Notes: a model not told the origin generated them from the letters alone. Shown: positions 1 through 8,035, numbered from the stretch's first letter. The stretch: 37,138 nt of DNA from Victivallales bacterium (GCA_031261965.1 JAISIP010000068.1:1-37138); one strand, 5' to 3'. Numbers and translations: made by a program.

Positions 1-2
1 TG

Positions 3-1079
3 GTCAACTTAAATATCGTCAAGCGGAAATATCAGGAATTGCTTTCGCTCTTTCCGTTTGCAAAGATCTATTATGCGGTTAAGGCGAATCCCGCAGTTGA
101 AGTAATTGACCTGTTGCGCGATCTCGGCGCATCTTTTGATATCGCCTCGCGTTATGAACTTGACCGGGTGTTGTCGCGGGGAATCTCACCCGACCGAATC
201 AGCTATGGCAATACCATCAAAAAAAGTGACGATATTCGTTACTTTCACGAAAAAGGCGTAACGCTTTTTGCCACCGACAGCGAAGCGGATTTGCGCAATA
301 TCGCCAAGGAAGCACCAGGGGCGCGGGTCTTTTGCCGAATCCTCACCGAGGGTAGCGAAACGGCGGACTGGCCGCTGTCACGCAAATTCGGCAGCCACCC
401 CGACATGGCGATTGATCTTATGCTTTTAGCGCGTGAGATCGGGCTTAAACCGTGCGGAGTGAGCTTTCACGTCGGCTCGCAACAGCGTGACATCGGTGCA
501 TGGGACTCGGCGATCGCCAAGGTTCGCTATATTTTTGACTACCTTGAAAACGAGGGGCTCAAACTCAATTTGATCAATATGGGCGGCGGATTCCCGGCGA
601 ATTACATCTCTAAAACCAACGAAATGACCGTCTATTCCGAAGAGATCACCCGCTATCTTGAGGAGGATTTCGGCGAAGACGCGCCGGAGATTATTCTTGA
701 GCCGGGGCGTTCTTTGGTCGCCGAGTCCGGAGTTTTGGTCAGCGAAGTGGTTTTAGTCAGTCAAAAATCGTCGATGGGGGTGGACAAGTGGCTTTACCTG
801 GATACCGGCAAATTCAACGGGCTGATTGAAACCTGGGACGAGTCGATCAAATACCCGCTTTATTGCGAGGCCCGCGGTGAAGCGTGCGAAGACTTCATTA
901 TCGCCGGTCCGACCTGCGACAGCCAAGATGTGATGTACGAGTACTTCCGCAATCCGTTGCCGGCATATATCAAGACCGGCGACCGGGTTTATTGGCTTAC
1001 TACCGGGGCGTATACCTCAAGTTATTGTTCGGTGGAGTTCAACGGCTTTCCTCCCTTGCCGGTTTACTTTGTCAAATAG
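3..1079 (+). CDS. Ornithine decarboxylase-type PLP enzyme (fold III), 5' end outside window
   Basis: The frame is open from base 3 with no stop, and the residues before the first in-window TTG (39) look like family sequence, so the true start lies left of the window; 358 codons are visible. Alanine-racemase-fold decarboxylase: YYAVKANP carries the PLP lysine (codon 81-83), followed by FHVGSQ, the phosphate-binding GGGFP loop, EPGR, and late catalytic GPTCDSQD with a YCSVEFNGF C-terminus. This pattern fits eukaryotic-type ornithine or lysine/ornithine decarboxylases that make putrescine or cadaverine for polyamines. LysA is less likely because the C-terminal half differs from the lysA at 33143. 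Substrate is inferred, not seen. The TAG stop is the first three bases of a repeat-end relic (TAGAGGTAGCC), so the present C-terminus may have been set by a repeat insertion. Confidence 0.85.
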   Translation, partial: VNLNIVKRKYQELLSLFPFAKIYYAVKANPAVEVIDLLRDLGASFDIASRYELDRVLSRGISPDRISYGNTIKKSDDIRYFHEKGVTLFATDSEADLRNIAKEAPGARVFCRILTEGSETADWPLSRKFGSHPDMAIDLMLLAREIGLKPCGVSFHVGSQQRDIGAWDSAIAKVRYIFDYLENEGLKLNLINMGGGFPANYISKTNEMTVYSEEITRYLEEDFGEDAPEIILEPGRSLVAESGVLVSEVVLVSQKSSMGVDKWLYLDTGKFNGLIETWDESIKYPLYCEARGEACEDFIIAGPTCDSQDVMYEYFRNPLPAYIKTGDRVYWLTTGAYTSSYCSVEFNGFPPLPVYFVK

Positions 1080-1087
1080 AGGTAGCC
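1077..1087 (+). repeat. Solo right end of palindromic repeat family A
   Basis: TAGAGGTAGCC matches the outer right end of repeat family A and directly abuts a complete copy starting at 1092. It includes the stop codon of the decarboxylase gene. Probably a relic of an earlier insertion. Confidence 0.6.
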
Positions 1088-1091
1088 TTAA

Positions 1092-1258
1092 GGGTATCTC
1101 TAAAAACTGGCTTGAGGCAACAAATCAGCATATTCGCAATTTGAAGGTGATATTTTACAAGTATCGGGCTAACATAGAGTTAACCAGATACGAGCAAGGT
1201 CGCGCATACAAATGCGAGATGCGATTTTTAGCCAAGTTTCCAGTTTTTAGAGGTAGCC
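1092..1258 (+). repeat. Family A palindromic repeat, full copy 1 (167 bp)
   Basis: Left end GGGTATCTCTAAAAACTGG and right end CCAGTTTTTAGAGGTAGCC are inverted repeats of about 19 bp. The centre holds a smaller hairpin (GTATCGGGCTAAC / GTTAACCAGATAC). Flanks are TTAA (1088-1091) and TTAG (1259-1262), an imperfect 4-bp duplication. The interior matches the copies at 32950 and 35032 along its whole length. It has no coding capacity, so it is MITE-like and non-autonomous. Confidence 0.85.
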
Positions 1259-1262
1259 TTAG

Positions 1263-1290
1263 TTGAAAAGCTATTGAAAGATGCTATTGT
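1263..1290 (+). promoter_or_regulatory. Candidate promoter of the FkbM-led operon
   Basis: TTGAAA (1263-1268) lies 16 bases before TATTGT (1285-1290), in the short unique stretch between the repeat and the FkbM gene. The match is moderate and the only support is position; a second TTGAAA at 1274 has no well-spaced partner. Confidence 0.25.
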
Positions 1291-1353
1291 AATGTAGCAC
1301 AATTCCGATAATTCGTATCGAATAGTAGTAAGTACCCAATGAGGTAAATAATC

Positions 1354-2439
1354 ATGCAAATACCTGAGCTGAAAGTTCCGATGTTCGACCCTGCTTCGGG
1401 GATTGTGATTTACGGTGCCGGGCGAACCGGAAAATTTGTGCTGCAACAATGCTCCAACGCCGGAATCCCGGTTCGGGCGATGATCGACCGCAATCCCGGC
1501 AACGGCTCAAATGGAGTGGCGTTTTTTCAGTTCCCCGATGTCCCGGCGGAGTTAAAAAGCCTGCCCACGGTTGTGGCAGTGCACGGAGAAGTCCTCAATG
1601 CGTGGTCATCGCTGGTCGATGCCGGGTTTACTAATATGTACACCATGAGCCAATTTTATCTATTATTGGAACACAAATATGGTCGCAAACTGCCCAACTA
1701 CGCCTGTCTGGGCAACAGTTGCGGCATGGATCAAGCTCAAAATGAGATACTTTCCGCCTATGACTTGTGGGAAGACGAGATCTCCCGTCAGAACTTTTTA
1801 AATCAGTTGCAGTACCGCCGAAACGGCGATATACAATATATCCAGGCACCCGACCCCGGGCTGGAATACTATCCGCTCAACCGTCCGTTCCAATTTTGTT
1901 GCCCGGTCAACTTTATCGATTGCGGTGCGTTCACCGGGGATACCATCGGCGAACTGGTCAAAGAAATGGAGTTTGAGTCGATTGCCGCATTTGAACCCGA
2001 CCCCGAAACCTTTAAGTTGCTCCGAGATTTTCTTGCCGTGAAGAAAATTCCGGGCAAAATTCTGACCATTCAAGCCGGAGTGGGCGAAAGTAATCAAATT
2101 CTCTCTTTCAGTTCGGCTCAAGACGGTTCCGCCTTTGGGTCGGGGGAATTAAATATCCCGGTGTTTTCGCTTGATTCGCTTTTTTTCGCCTATCGGGTTG
2201 ACTTTATAAAAATGGATATAGAAGGCAGCGAATCCGCCGCGTTAAAAGGAGCTGCCGAACTCATTAAACGCGAAAACCCGGTATTGGCGATTTCGGTTTA
2301 TCACAAGCCGGAGGATCTTTGGGAACTCCCGCTGCTGATCAAAAAACTCTATCCGGCAAGCCATCTCTTTTTGAGAACTCCGCGCGGAAGTTATCACGAC
2401 ACCGTCTGTTACGCCGTTCCCGACCGATTTTTAAAATAG
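1354..2439 (+). CDS. FkbM-family SAM-dependent methyltransferase
   Basis: 361 aa. The N-terminal 110 residues form a Rossmann-like module (IVIYGAGRTGKFVLQQ, a nucleotide-binding glycine motif) seen in some sugar-modifying proteins. The C-terminal half is an FkbM-type methyltransferase: FIDCGAFTGDT is the SAM loop, then AAFEPDPETF, and FIKMDIEGSE, the hallmark of FkbM proteins. FkbM enzymes O-methylate hydroxyls on sugars or natural products. Together with the GT2 and SDR genes that follow at 10 bp and by overlap, a role in modifying a surface glycan is the best inference. The start is supported by GAGG nine bases before the ATG. The acceptor cannot be told from sequence. Confidence 0.85.
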   Translation: MQIPELKVPMFDPASGIVIYGAGRTGKFVLQQCSNAGIPVRAMIDRNPGNGSNGVAFFQFPDVPAELKSLPTVVAVHGEVLNAWSSLVDAGFTNMYTMSQFYLLLEHKYGRKLPNYACLGNSCGMDQAQNEILSAYDLWEDEISRQNFLNQLQYRRNGDIQYIQAPDPGLEYYPLNRPFQFCCPVNFIDCGAFTGDTIGELVKEMEFESIAAFEPDPETFKLLRDFLAVKKIPGKILTIQAGVGESNQILSFSSAQDGSAFGSGELNIPVFSLDSLFFAYRVDFIKMDIEGSESAALKGAAELIKRENPVLAISVYHKPEDLWELPLLIKKLYPASHLFLRTPRGSYHDTVCYAVPDRFLK

Positions 2440-2449
2440 GCATAACTCT

Positions 2450-3391
2450 ATGGATAAAAAACTGATCAGTATCGCCACCGGGTGTTTGAACGAGGAGCAG
2501 AATCTGCCGGAGCTTTACTCCCGTCTCATCGCCGTCTGGGAGCAGTTGCCGCAATACGATTGGGAGATGGTCATCGCCGACAACTGTTCCTGCGATCGGA
2601 GTCGGGAGATTTTGCGCGAAATCGCCCAAAAAGACAAACGCGTCAAAGTTATTTTTAACTCTAACAACTTTGGTGTCATCCGTTCCGGGTTCAACGTGCT
2701 TACCAGAACCTCCGGCGACGCGGTTATTATGATGTGTTCGGATTTGCAAGACCCGCCCGAAATGATCCCGGAATTCCTTAAACATTGGGAAGAGGGATAC
2801 CGGGTGGTCTGCGCGGTGCGAAAAGGCAGCGAAGAACCGTTCATAATGCGGACAATTCGCAAATTTTACTACTATTTGTTGCGCCAAAGCTCGGAAGGCA
2901 GCATGATCTCCGGCTTTTACGGGTTCGGACTTTACGACCGCCGTTTTGTCGATGCGCTCAAACTGTTTCACGACCCATACCCCTATTTTCGCGGTCTGGT
3001 CAGTGAAATCGGCATGAAGCGAATCGAAATTCCGTTCGTTCAAAAGAAACGCAAAGGCGGGAAAAGCAGCTACAATTTCTTCAGCTACTACGACACCGCC
3101 ATGACCGGTTTTGTCAACCACACCAAACTGCCGTTGCGTCTATCGGTTTTTTGCGGATTTGCCTTGGCGTTTCTGAGTCTTTTGACCGCAATCGGTTATC
3201 TCGTCTACAAATTGCTGTATTGGGACACCTTTCAATTGGGACTGGCACCGCTGGTTATCGGGTTGTTCTTCTTCTCCGCCGTGCAACTGATTTTTATCGG
3301 AGTAATCGGCGAATATATCGGTGCGATCTGGACGCAAGTCAAAAACAAGCCTTTGGCGATAGAAGAAGAGAAAATCAACTTCGATGAGTAA
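2450..3391 (+). CDS. GT2 polyprenyl-phosphate glycosyltransferase (GtrB/ArnC/DPM1-like)
   Basis: 313 aa. An N-terminal GT-A catalytic domain starts with ISIATGCLNEEQNLPELY; ADNCSCDRS binds the nucleotide, and CSDLQDPPEM is the metal-binding DxD-type region typical of polyprenyl-phosphate sugar transferases. The C-terminal part has two strongly hydrophobic segments (about residues 227-250 and 262-285), the usual membrane anchor of GtrB/ArnC-like enzymes. Such enzymes load a sugar from a nucleotide donor onto undecaprenyl or dolichyl phosphate at the inner membrane face. It is 10 bp after the methyltransferase and overlaps the SDR gene by 8 bp (ATGAGTAA), so the three are very likely co-translated. 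Confidence 0.88.
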   Translation: MDKKLISIATGCLNEEQNLPELYSRLIAVWEQLPQYDWEMVIADNCSCDRSREILREIAQKDKRVKVIFNSNNFGVIRSGFNVLTRTSGDAVIMMCSDLQDPPEMIPEFLKHWEEGYRVVCAVRKGSEEPFIMRTIRKFYYYLLRQSSEGSMISGFYGFGLYDRRFVDALKLFHDPYPYFRGLVSEIGMKRIEIPFVQKKRKGGKSSYNFFSYYDTAMTGFVNHTKLPLRLSVFCGFALAFLSLLTAIGYLVYKLLYWDTFQLGLAPLVIGLFFFSAVQLIFIGVIGEYIGAIWTQVKNKPLAIEEEKINFDE

Positions 3392-4325
3392 AAGGCGGAT
3401 TCTCATCACCGGGGGAACCGGGTTCTTTGGCAAAAGTTTGCTCCACGACTTTAAGCAGCACGGGGCGGACAATACCGAAATAGTAATACTCTCTCGGAAT
3501 CCGGCGCGATTTACTGGGCAAAACCCGGATTTTGCAAACATTCCCGGCGTTGAGTTTATCGCGGGCGATGTTCGCAACTTTCCCTTCCCTGAGGAGACAT
3601 TTGACGCGGTAATCCACGCGGCCTCGCCCACCGGGGCAGAACTTGAACGCAATGACCCGGTGGAACTTCGCTCTATTATCGTGGACGGAACGCGGCACAT
3701 ACTGGACTTCTGCCAAGATCGCCAAGTAAAAAAGCTGCTTTTTATCAGCTCCGGGGCGGTTTACGGTGTGCAAAGACCGGATTGCGAACGCATGGCGGAA
3801 AATTCCCCCTGCAACCCGGTAACGGCGTACGGCAAAGCCAAGCTTGAATCGGAGGAACTCTGCTCCTCCTCTCAAGTGCCTACTGTAATCGCCCGCTGTT
3901 TCGCCTTTATCGGTCCATATCTGCCGCTTGACGGACACTTCGCGGCGGGGAACTTTATAGCCGACGCGCTAAAGGCTCGCGCCATCACGATTCAAGGCGA
4001 CGGGCGACCGTTACGAAGCTATCTTTACGCTGACGACTTGGTGCGTTATTTGTGGACGCTGCTTGAATCGGACAAAGTCGGCGAAGTGTACAATATCGGT
4101 GGCGAACGCGCCGTGTCGATTTCCGAGCTTGCCCAACTTTGCTCGAAATTAGTTTCGCCGCCGTTGCCGGTAAAAATCTTTGGGAAGTCCGACAATTCGC
4201 CCGCCCCGCGTTACGTTCCCGACGTCGAAAAAATCAAGCGTGAACTTGGGCTTACCCCCGCTGTCGATCTTGAAATTGCATTGCAAAAAACCATTAACTT
4301 TCATTTAAAGGATTTGGAAAAATGA
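3384..4325 (+). CDS. Extended SDR-type NAD-dependent epimerase/dehydratase
   Basis: 313 aa. [15 protein letters not shown] is the Rossmann GxxGxxG motif, FISSGAVYG carries the catalytic Ser region, and YGKAKLESE is the YxxxK active site. DDLVRYLW and [11 protein letters not shown] are typical of nucleotide-sugar epimerases such as UDP-glucose 4-epimerase relatives. It probably makes or modifies the nucleotide sugar used by the adjacent GT2 enzyme. The exact sugar is unknown. It overlaps both neighbours (8 bp with GT2, ATGA with the cyclophilin gene), a strong operon sign. Confidence 0.85.
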   Translation: MSKRRILITGGTGFFGKSLLHDFKQHGADNTEIVILSRNPARFTGQNPDFANIPGVEFIAGDVRNFPFPEETFDAVIHAASPTGAELERNDPVELRSIIVDGTRHILDFCQDRQVKKLLFISSGAVYGVQRPDCERMAENSPCNPVTAYGKAKLESEELCSSSQVPTVIARCFAFIGPYLPLDGHFAAGNFIADALKARAITIQGDGRPLRSYLYADDLVRYLWTLLESDKVGEVYNIGGERAVSISELAQLCSKLVSPPLPVKIFGKSDNSPAPRYVPDVEKIKRELGLTPAVDLEIALQKTINFHLKDLEK

Positions 4326-4813
4326 TTACACTAAAGACCAACAAAGGCGACATCAAAATCAAACTGTTTGAGGAGGAAGCCCCGATCACCACTCGGAATT
4401 TTCTCGACTACATCGACTCCGGGTTCTACAAGGGTACGATTTTTCACCGGGTGATTCCCGGCTTTATGGTGCAAGGTGGAGGATTTTCGGAGGATTTCAA
4501 CCAAAAACCGACCAATGAACCAATCAAAAACGAGGCGGACAACCAACTCTCCAACAAGCGCGGCACACTCGCCATGGCGCGTACCAACGTGGTTGACTCG
4601 GCGACCGCGCAATTCTTTATCAACCTTGTGGACAACGATTTCCTCGACTTTAAGGCACCGACCCCGCAACACTTCGGGTATTGTGTTTTCGGGGAAGTGA
4701 CAGACGGCATGGACGTGGTCGATCAGATCGCCGCAGTCGCCACCGGGTCACGCGGAATGCACCGCGATGTGCCGACCGAAAACATCGTAATTTTGGATGC
4801 CGTCCGAGATTGA
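4322..4813 (+). CDS. ppiB: Peptidyl-prolyl cis-trans isomerase, cyclophilin type
   Basis: 163 aa, normal length for a cytoplasmic bacterial cyclophilin, with no signal peptide. [13 protein letters not shown] holds the catalytic Arg, followed by [21 protein letters not shown] and [16 protein letters not shown], the standard cyclophilin core. It accelerates proline isomerisation in protein folding. Its ATG overlaps the SDR stop (ATGA), and its TGA overlaps the TTG of the next gene (TTGA), placing it inside the surface-glycan operon although its function is probably general. Confidence 0.93.
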   Translation: MITLKTNKGDIKIKLFEEEAPITTRNFLDYIDSGFYKGTIFHRVIPGFMVQGGGFSEDFNQKPTNEPIKNEADNQLSNKRGTLAMARTNVVDSATAQFFINLVDNDFLDFKAPTPQHFGYCVFGEVTDGMDVVDQIAAVATGSRGMHRDVPTENIVILDAVRD

Positions 4814-5424
4814 GCCGGGTTTTCAATTCCGGGATTCCCGGCGATACAACGCGTGAACTCTTAGCACGTTTCAATCGCGATGTTGCGTCAAAGGCGCCGA
4901 CTCTGGTTATTCTTTGGGTCGGCATCAATGATCGTCTTTACCCCGGTCACACCGTTGAGCTTGCGGAGCTAAAAAACAACTATGTTGATTTGCTTGAACG
5001 CATTGAGTCTATCGGGGCAAAAGTGCTGATTGGTACGTTGCCGGGGCAGTATTTGCCCTATCTTTTTGAGCAATTCCCCGAAATTGCGAAATTTCCGGAA
5101 TCTCCGGCAAAGCGAATCGCCCCGGTAAACGCGTTTTTACATGACCTGAATCTTCCGCTTGCCGATTTTGAAGCAACCATAAACCATCGCCCGATCGATG
5201 AAGTGCCGGAGTCGTATTTGCAAAATCTATCCAACAGCGGTGTTCGCGACGGGATACACCTCACAGCGGCGGGGGCGATCGCCGTGGCGCAATGCGCCGC
5301 CGACGCGGTTGCCTATTACAAACTGCCGACCGAACGGATCGTCTGCTTTGGCGACAGCCTGACTTACGGACACGGACTTAAACGCATAGACACCTACCCA
5401 TACCGCCTGTCGGAATTGCTGTAG
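4810..5424 (+). CDS. SGNH/GDSL hydrolase with permuted order (block I at the C-terminus)
   Basis: 204 aa from a TTG start overlapping the cyclophilin TGA, so probably translationally coupled; there is no clear Shine-Dalgarno site. Read from the N-terminus: NSGIPGDTT (block II Gly8), WVGIND (block III Asn40), DGIHLT (block V Asp147/His150), then FGDSLTYG (block I, Ser183) and the sequence ends after YPYRLSELL. Family members have block I first. Joining the C-terminus to the N-terminus recreates the normal linear order almost exactly, so every catalytic block is present once but circularly permuted. Alternatively this is the fused remnant of two tandem hydrolase copies, the first lacking its start and the second cut by the repeat that begins right after the TAG. 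Could be a working lipase/esterase/acetylhydrolase or a decaying gene. The family is clear; activity is uncertain. Confidence 0.75.
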   Translation: MSRVFNSGIPGDTTRELLARFNRDVASKAPTLVILWVGINDRLYPGHTVELAELKNNYVDLLERIESIGAKVLIGTLPGQYLPYLFEQFPEIAKFPESPAKRIAPVNAFLHDLNLPLADFEATINHRPIDEVPESYLQNLSNSGVRDGIHLTAAGAIAVAQCAADAVAYYKLPTERIVCFGDSLTYGHGLKRIDTYPYRLSELL

Positions 5425-5520
5425 AGCCACCTCTAAAAAACCGGATTGAGACAAAGAAACGGCAACAAAATGTTGCAATGCTCCCCGTTTACCAAGAGCG
5501 ACATTACACAATTCCAACCT
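5425..5520 (-). repeat. Degenerate family A repeat, copy 2
   Basis: AGCCACCTCTAAAAAACCGG resembles the outer end of family A in inverted orientation. The rest is diverged but contains GCAACA-AAA-TGTTGC inside a longer imperfect hairpin. It starts directly after the stop of the SGNH gene. The far boundary is approximate. Confidence 0.5.
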
Positions 5521-5525
5521 CAGTA

Positions 5526-6128
5526 TTACCGTTTTTTCCGTTGTTTGGAGTCACTATATATCTTTTCTATATTTGCATTATAAATGGAAGAGTCTACTTG
5601 AATGGAAATGCTTGGAAGTTTCAAGTTTAAAATTTTGCGGTCCGAGTCCTTGAAATCCTTATTGTTACTTGTCGTAAAATAACCACACGACACCATAATT
5701 TGAGCCATATATTCCCCTGGCGGAATTGGTTGTAAATTATCTTCATTGCCTCCCAAAGTATTTTTACGAATTTTATTAGGAACGGGAATAAACCAAACAG
5801 TATTGTCTTGAGTGGAGATTATGTGATATTTCAGTCTATTTGATTCACTTGCAGTTAACAATTCCTGCCTCGGAGAAATATTGATTCCTCTTTTATTTAA
5901 GATGGCAACAGTTATTTGATGTGCACAATTGTCGCTCACCATGAGTACAAGCCTGTTGTTTTTGGAAGAATTAACCAGTTCGATACGAAACCCGACTGTC
6001 TTCCCAGTGTCATTTTTTACCGCTTCAGCTTTTACCGCCACATCTTTATTTTCTCCCACAACTATTTCTTTGTCATTTTCGTTAGTTGCATCGGCGAAAC
6101 AACACATCATCGTTATGCTTAAAGACAT
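5526..6128 (-). CDS. Unknown secreted or lipid-exposed protein, A+T-rich
   Basis: 200 aa from the ATG at 6128, chosen because AAGG sits six bases upstream in the same context (AGGATAGTTATG) as the neighbouring sigma factor start. The N-terminus MSLSITMMCCFADA is a short hydrophobic segment ending in a plausible signal-peptidase site, but it lacks the usual basic n-region. The upstream codons (IEKIARIV) would supply one, so the original start may have been upstream and lost when repeat copy 3 inserted. A frame-open alternative start at 6200 would put repeat-encoded residues at the N-terminus. The body is rich in beta-prone sequence with a PPGEY turn. I do not recognise a family. Base composition is visibly more A+T-rich than the neighbours, and repeats flank it on both sides, suggesting acquisition. 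Confidence 0.6.
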   Translation of the reverse strand: MSLSITMMCCFADATNENDKEIVVGENKDVAVKAEAVKNDTGKTVGFRIELVNSSKNNRLVLMVSDNCAHQITVAILNKRGINISPRQELLTASESNRLKYHIISTQDNTVWFIPVPNKIRKNTLGGNEDNLQPIPPGEYMAQIMVSCGYFTTSNNKDFKDSDRKILNLKLPSISIQVDSSIYNANIEKIYSDSKQRKKR

Positions 6129-6239
6129 AACTATCCTTGCGATTTTTTCTATAAAGGGTATCTCTAAAAACTGGATTGCGCTGAAAATTAGCAGATTCAT
6201 GATTTGGAGGCGCGATTTTGCAAAATATCTCATACCCAT

Positions 6240-6269
6240 ACTATACAATCCCGATTTATAGTAATGCAA
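6240..6269 (-). promoter_or_regulatory. Candidate sigma70 promoter for the unknown gene at 5526-6128
   Basis: On the minus strand TTGCAT (6269-6264) is separated by 18 bases from TATAGT (6245-6240). A transcript from here would run through the left half of repeat copy 3 before reaching the ATG at 6128. The same hexamers with 17-base spacing precede the U32 gene. Confidence 0.4.
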
Positions 6270-6356
6270 GCCCGTTTTAAGAAAAATACAATAATTTTTT
6301 GACGGGTAAAAGCTAAGAAAAAATTTTGCGCTTTTCGCGGTTATTATACAAGAAAC

Positions 6357-6377
6357 GGGCGACCGCAATGGTCGCCC
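6357..6377 (-). terminator. Hairpin, possible terminator downstream of the sigma factor
   Basis: Perfect 8-bp stem GGGCGACC / GGTCGCCC with a 5-base loop, 48 bases past the sigma factor stop. On the minus strand the following bases are GTTTCTTG, a weak U-tract; on the plus strand ATTTTTT follows about seven bases later. It could act in either direction or be only a palindrome. Confidence 0.4.
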
Positions 6378-6424
6378 TATCCAATTTTTTGTAAATTTTT
6401 AGAGGTAGCCATTAAAAGGCAGGT

Positions 6425-7651
6425 TCAATCCGCAGCGAAGCCGGACTCGTCCACTAAAAGCTGTTTAAGCTTGGACAACGCCTGATTTTGAATCTGACGG
6501 ACACGTTCACGGGTTCGCCCGATCTCCTGACTGACCTCTTCGAGTGTAAGGGGGCGATTGCCGCGCAAACCGAAGCGCATTTCCAAAATACGCCGTTCGC
6601 GTTCTTCAAGCCGTTCCAAAAGATCCATCAAACGAAACACCGATTCGACATCGCCGAGAATTTGATCCGGGGTCATGGCGTGACGATCCGGGATAATATC
6701 CTGAAACTCCCCCTCTTCCCCTTGCTGGATCGGATCGTGCAAAGAGAACGTACGCAAATCCGCCAGGCGCAACCCGGCGACCGTGCGTTCGCTGAATTTG
6801 AGCAATTCGGCAATTTCGGCATCGGAGGGTTCGCGTCCGAGTTCTTCGGTCAACTGCATACGAACCGACTTGATTTTATTGATTTTACCGGCGGATTGCA
6901 CCGGGATACGGATAGTACGACTCTGATTTGCCAAAGCGCGGCGCATCGACTGCTTGATCCACCAGGCGGCATAGCTGGAGAATTTCGCCCCTTTGGCAGG
7001 GTCGAATTTTTCCACGGCACGCATCAAGCCGATATTTCCCTCACTGATAAGATCGAGCAAAGGCAATCCCAACCCCTTGAAGTCATGGGCGATTTTCACC
7101 ACGAGCCTGAGGTTCGCTTTAATCAGTGTAGAGCGGGCGTCTTCGTGTCGAATTTCGTCGTCGCTGTGAATAGCATCGGAGAGTTCGGCCTCTTCTTTTT
7201 TGTTCACCAGCGGAATCCGGGCAATTTCGCCCATGTACACTTTCATCGTGTCGTTTTTGGTTCCGGCGATGATTTTAGAATCAAGCGCGATCTTGCGGGC
7301 GGACTCCTTTTCCTGCTTGGTTCGCGGGCGGGCTGTGGTCGCCTCGACTGCGGTTTTGCGGGTCTTGGATTTCCCGGCATCGTCGGAGTCTTCGGCTTTG
7401 TCGATTACCGCGTTTTCCGGTTCGGATAAAGTCTTTTTGGGCAAAAATTTGGTCGATGTCGCGGTGACTTTTTTGATTTTCAGATTTCGCTTCGGTGCAG
7501 AATCCGCCGTCGCTTCTTCGCTGTCCTGGGGAGGAGCATTCAATGTCGCAACCCGACCGGATTTGCTCGGACTCTTTTTCTCTTCGACCTCAGTGGCATT
7601 CACTTCAGCCACACTCATTTCGGCACTTGCCACAACTTTCTTTGCAGACAT
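6425..7651 (-). CDS. rpoD: RNA polymerase sigma-70 factor, primary (RpoD-like) type
   Basis: 408 aa. Residues 1-115 are a low-complexity Ala/Ser/Lys/Glu-rich tail with no recognisable region 1.1. Region 1.2 starts near [18 protein letters not shown]. Region 2 contains [37 protein letters not shown] split across 2.1-2.2, and [17 protein letters not shown] is the -10 recognition helix. Region 3 is [11 protein letters not shown] onwards. Region 4 has ILEMRFGL and the helix-turn-helix [21 protein letters not shown] that reads the -35. This is group 1 or 2 sigma70; only the full genome would tell whether it is the housekeeping factor. ATG start with GAGG six bases upstream. Transcribed divergently from mfd. 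Confidence 0.88.
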   Translation of the reverse strand: MSAKKVVASAEMSVAEVNATEVEEKKSPSKSGRVATLNAPPQDSEEATADSAPKRNLKIKKVTATSTKFLPKKTLSEPENAVIDKAEDSDDAGKSKTRKTAVEATTARPRTKQEKESARKIALDSKIIAGTKNDTMKVYMGEIARIPLVNKKEEAELSDAIHSDDEIRHEDARSTLIKANLRLVVKIAHDFKGLGLPLLDLISEGNIGLMRAVEKFDPAKGAKFSSYAAWWIKQSMRRALANQSRTIRIPVQSAGKINKIKSVRMQLTEELGREPSDAEIAELLKFSERTVAGLRLADLRTFSLHDPIQQGEEGEFQDIIPDRHAMTPDQILGDVESVFRLMDLLERLEERERRILEMRFGLRGNRPLTLEEVSQEIGRTRERVRQIQNQALSKLKQLLVDESGFAAD

Positions 7652-7719
7652 AACTATCCTCGATTTTCACAAACACGCAAAACGATTTCGCCGATACGCT
7701 CTGCATCGCGAAACCTTGA

Positions 7720-7781
7720 TGCTACCTCTAAAAACTGGAAGCTCGGTTAAAAATTGCAGCTCCCTGTTTTTAGAGATACCC
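7720..7781 (-). repeat. Short family A repeat, copy 6 (internal deletion)
   Basis: GCTACCTCTAAAAACTGG at the left and CTGTTTTTAGAGATACCC at the right, with only about 25 bases between, which match the right-hand subterminal part of full copies. It is an internally deleted derivative in reverse orientation. Flanks TTGA and TTTA are a near match. Immediately right, TTAGAGTTACC (7783-7793) is another end-like relic. Confidence 0.7.
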
Positions 7782-7823
7782 TTTAGAGTTACCTTTGAAC
7801 CCGACTTCGATGTTTCTTCTTTA

Positions 7824-7988
7824 AGAGCTTATCAACTAATAAACACAAACGCTCTGACTTGCTCCGATTAGCCATTCACTTGTCGAAAAAATCGTAGATA
7901 TTTCTTCCAATATCCCCGATTTTTTTCAACTGCGCGACTGGTTCCCGGTGCTTCATCATAACATTTCCATTATTAGTTGATAAGCTCT
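7824..7988. repeat. Family B inverted-repeat unit, complete copy (165 bp)
   Basis: Perfect 19-bp terminal inverted repeats: AGAGCTTATCAACTAATAA (7824-7842) and its exact complement at 7970-7988. The centre contains a hairpin AAAAAATCG...CGATTTTTT with an inner GATATT/AATATC stem (about 7886-7925). The left 36 bases recur with four mismatches at 25697-25732. A 27-codon minus-strand frame (7959-7876, MMKHREPV...FFDK) lies inside. MITE-like or a decayed insertion-sequence remnant. Confidence 0.65.
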
Positions 7989-8035
7989 AAATCAGGTCAA
8001 AAAATGATTTTTTTTATAAAAACAGTACTTTAATA

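Larger units (their letters stand above)
6156..6410 (+). repeat. Family A repeat, copy 3, with replaced centre
   Basis: The left half (6156-6230, GGGTATCTCTAAAAACTGG through GGAGGCGCGATTTTGCAAAATATCT) matches full copies, and the right end (6393-6410, AAATTTTTAGAGGTAGCC) is recognisable. The roughly 160 bases between are unrelated to other copies and hold a candidate promoter and an 8-bp-stem hairpin. Flanks TAAA and ATTA do not form a duplication. Confidence 0.65.

Noticed and set aside
2339-3121. 260-codon minus-strand frame opposite FkbM/GT2
   Set aside because: It crosses the boundary of two well-supported plus-strand genes in one operon and resembles no family; a shadow frame.
4681-4809. 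Extension of the SGNH frame upstream into ppiB
   Set aside because: The residues encoded there are Arg-rich out-of-frame translation of ppiB with no GDSL block; the conserved sequence begins after the overlapping TTG at 4810.
6488-7429. 313-codon plus-strand open frame opposite the sigma factor
   Set aside because: The minus-strand product has every sigma70 region intact; the plus-strand protein has no recognisable domain and arises from the biased codons of the real gene.
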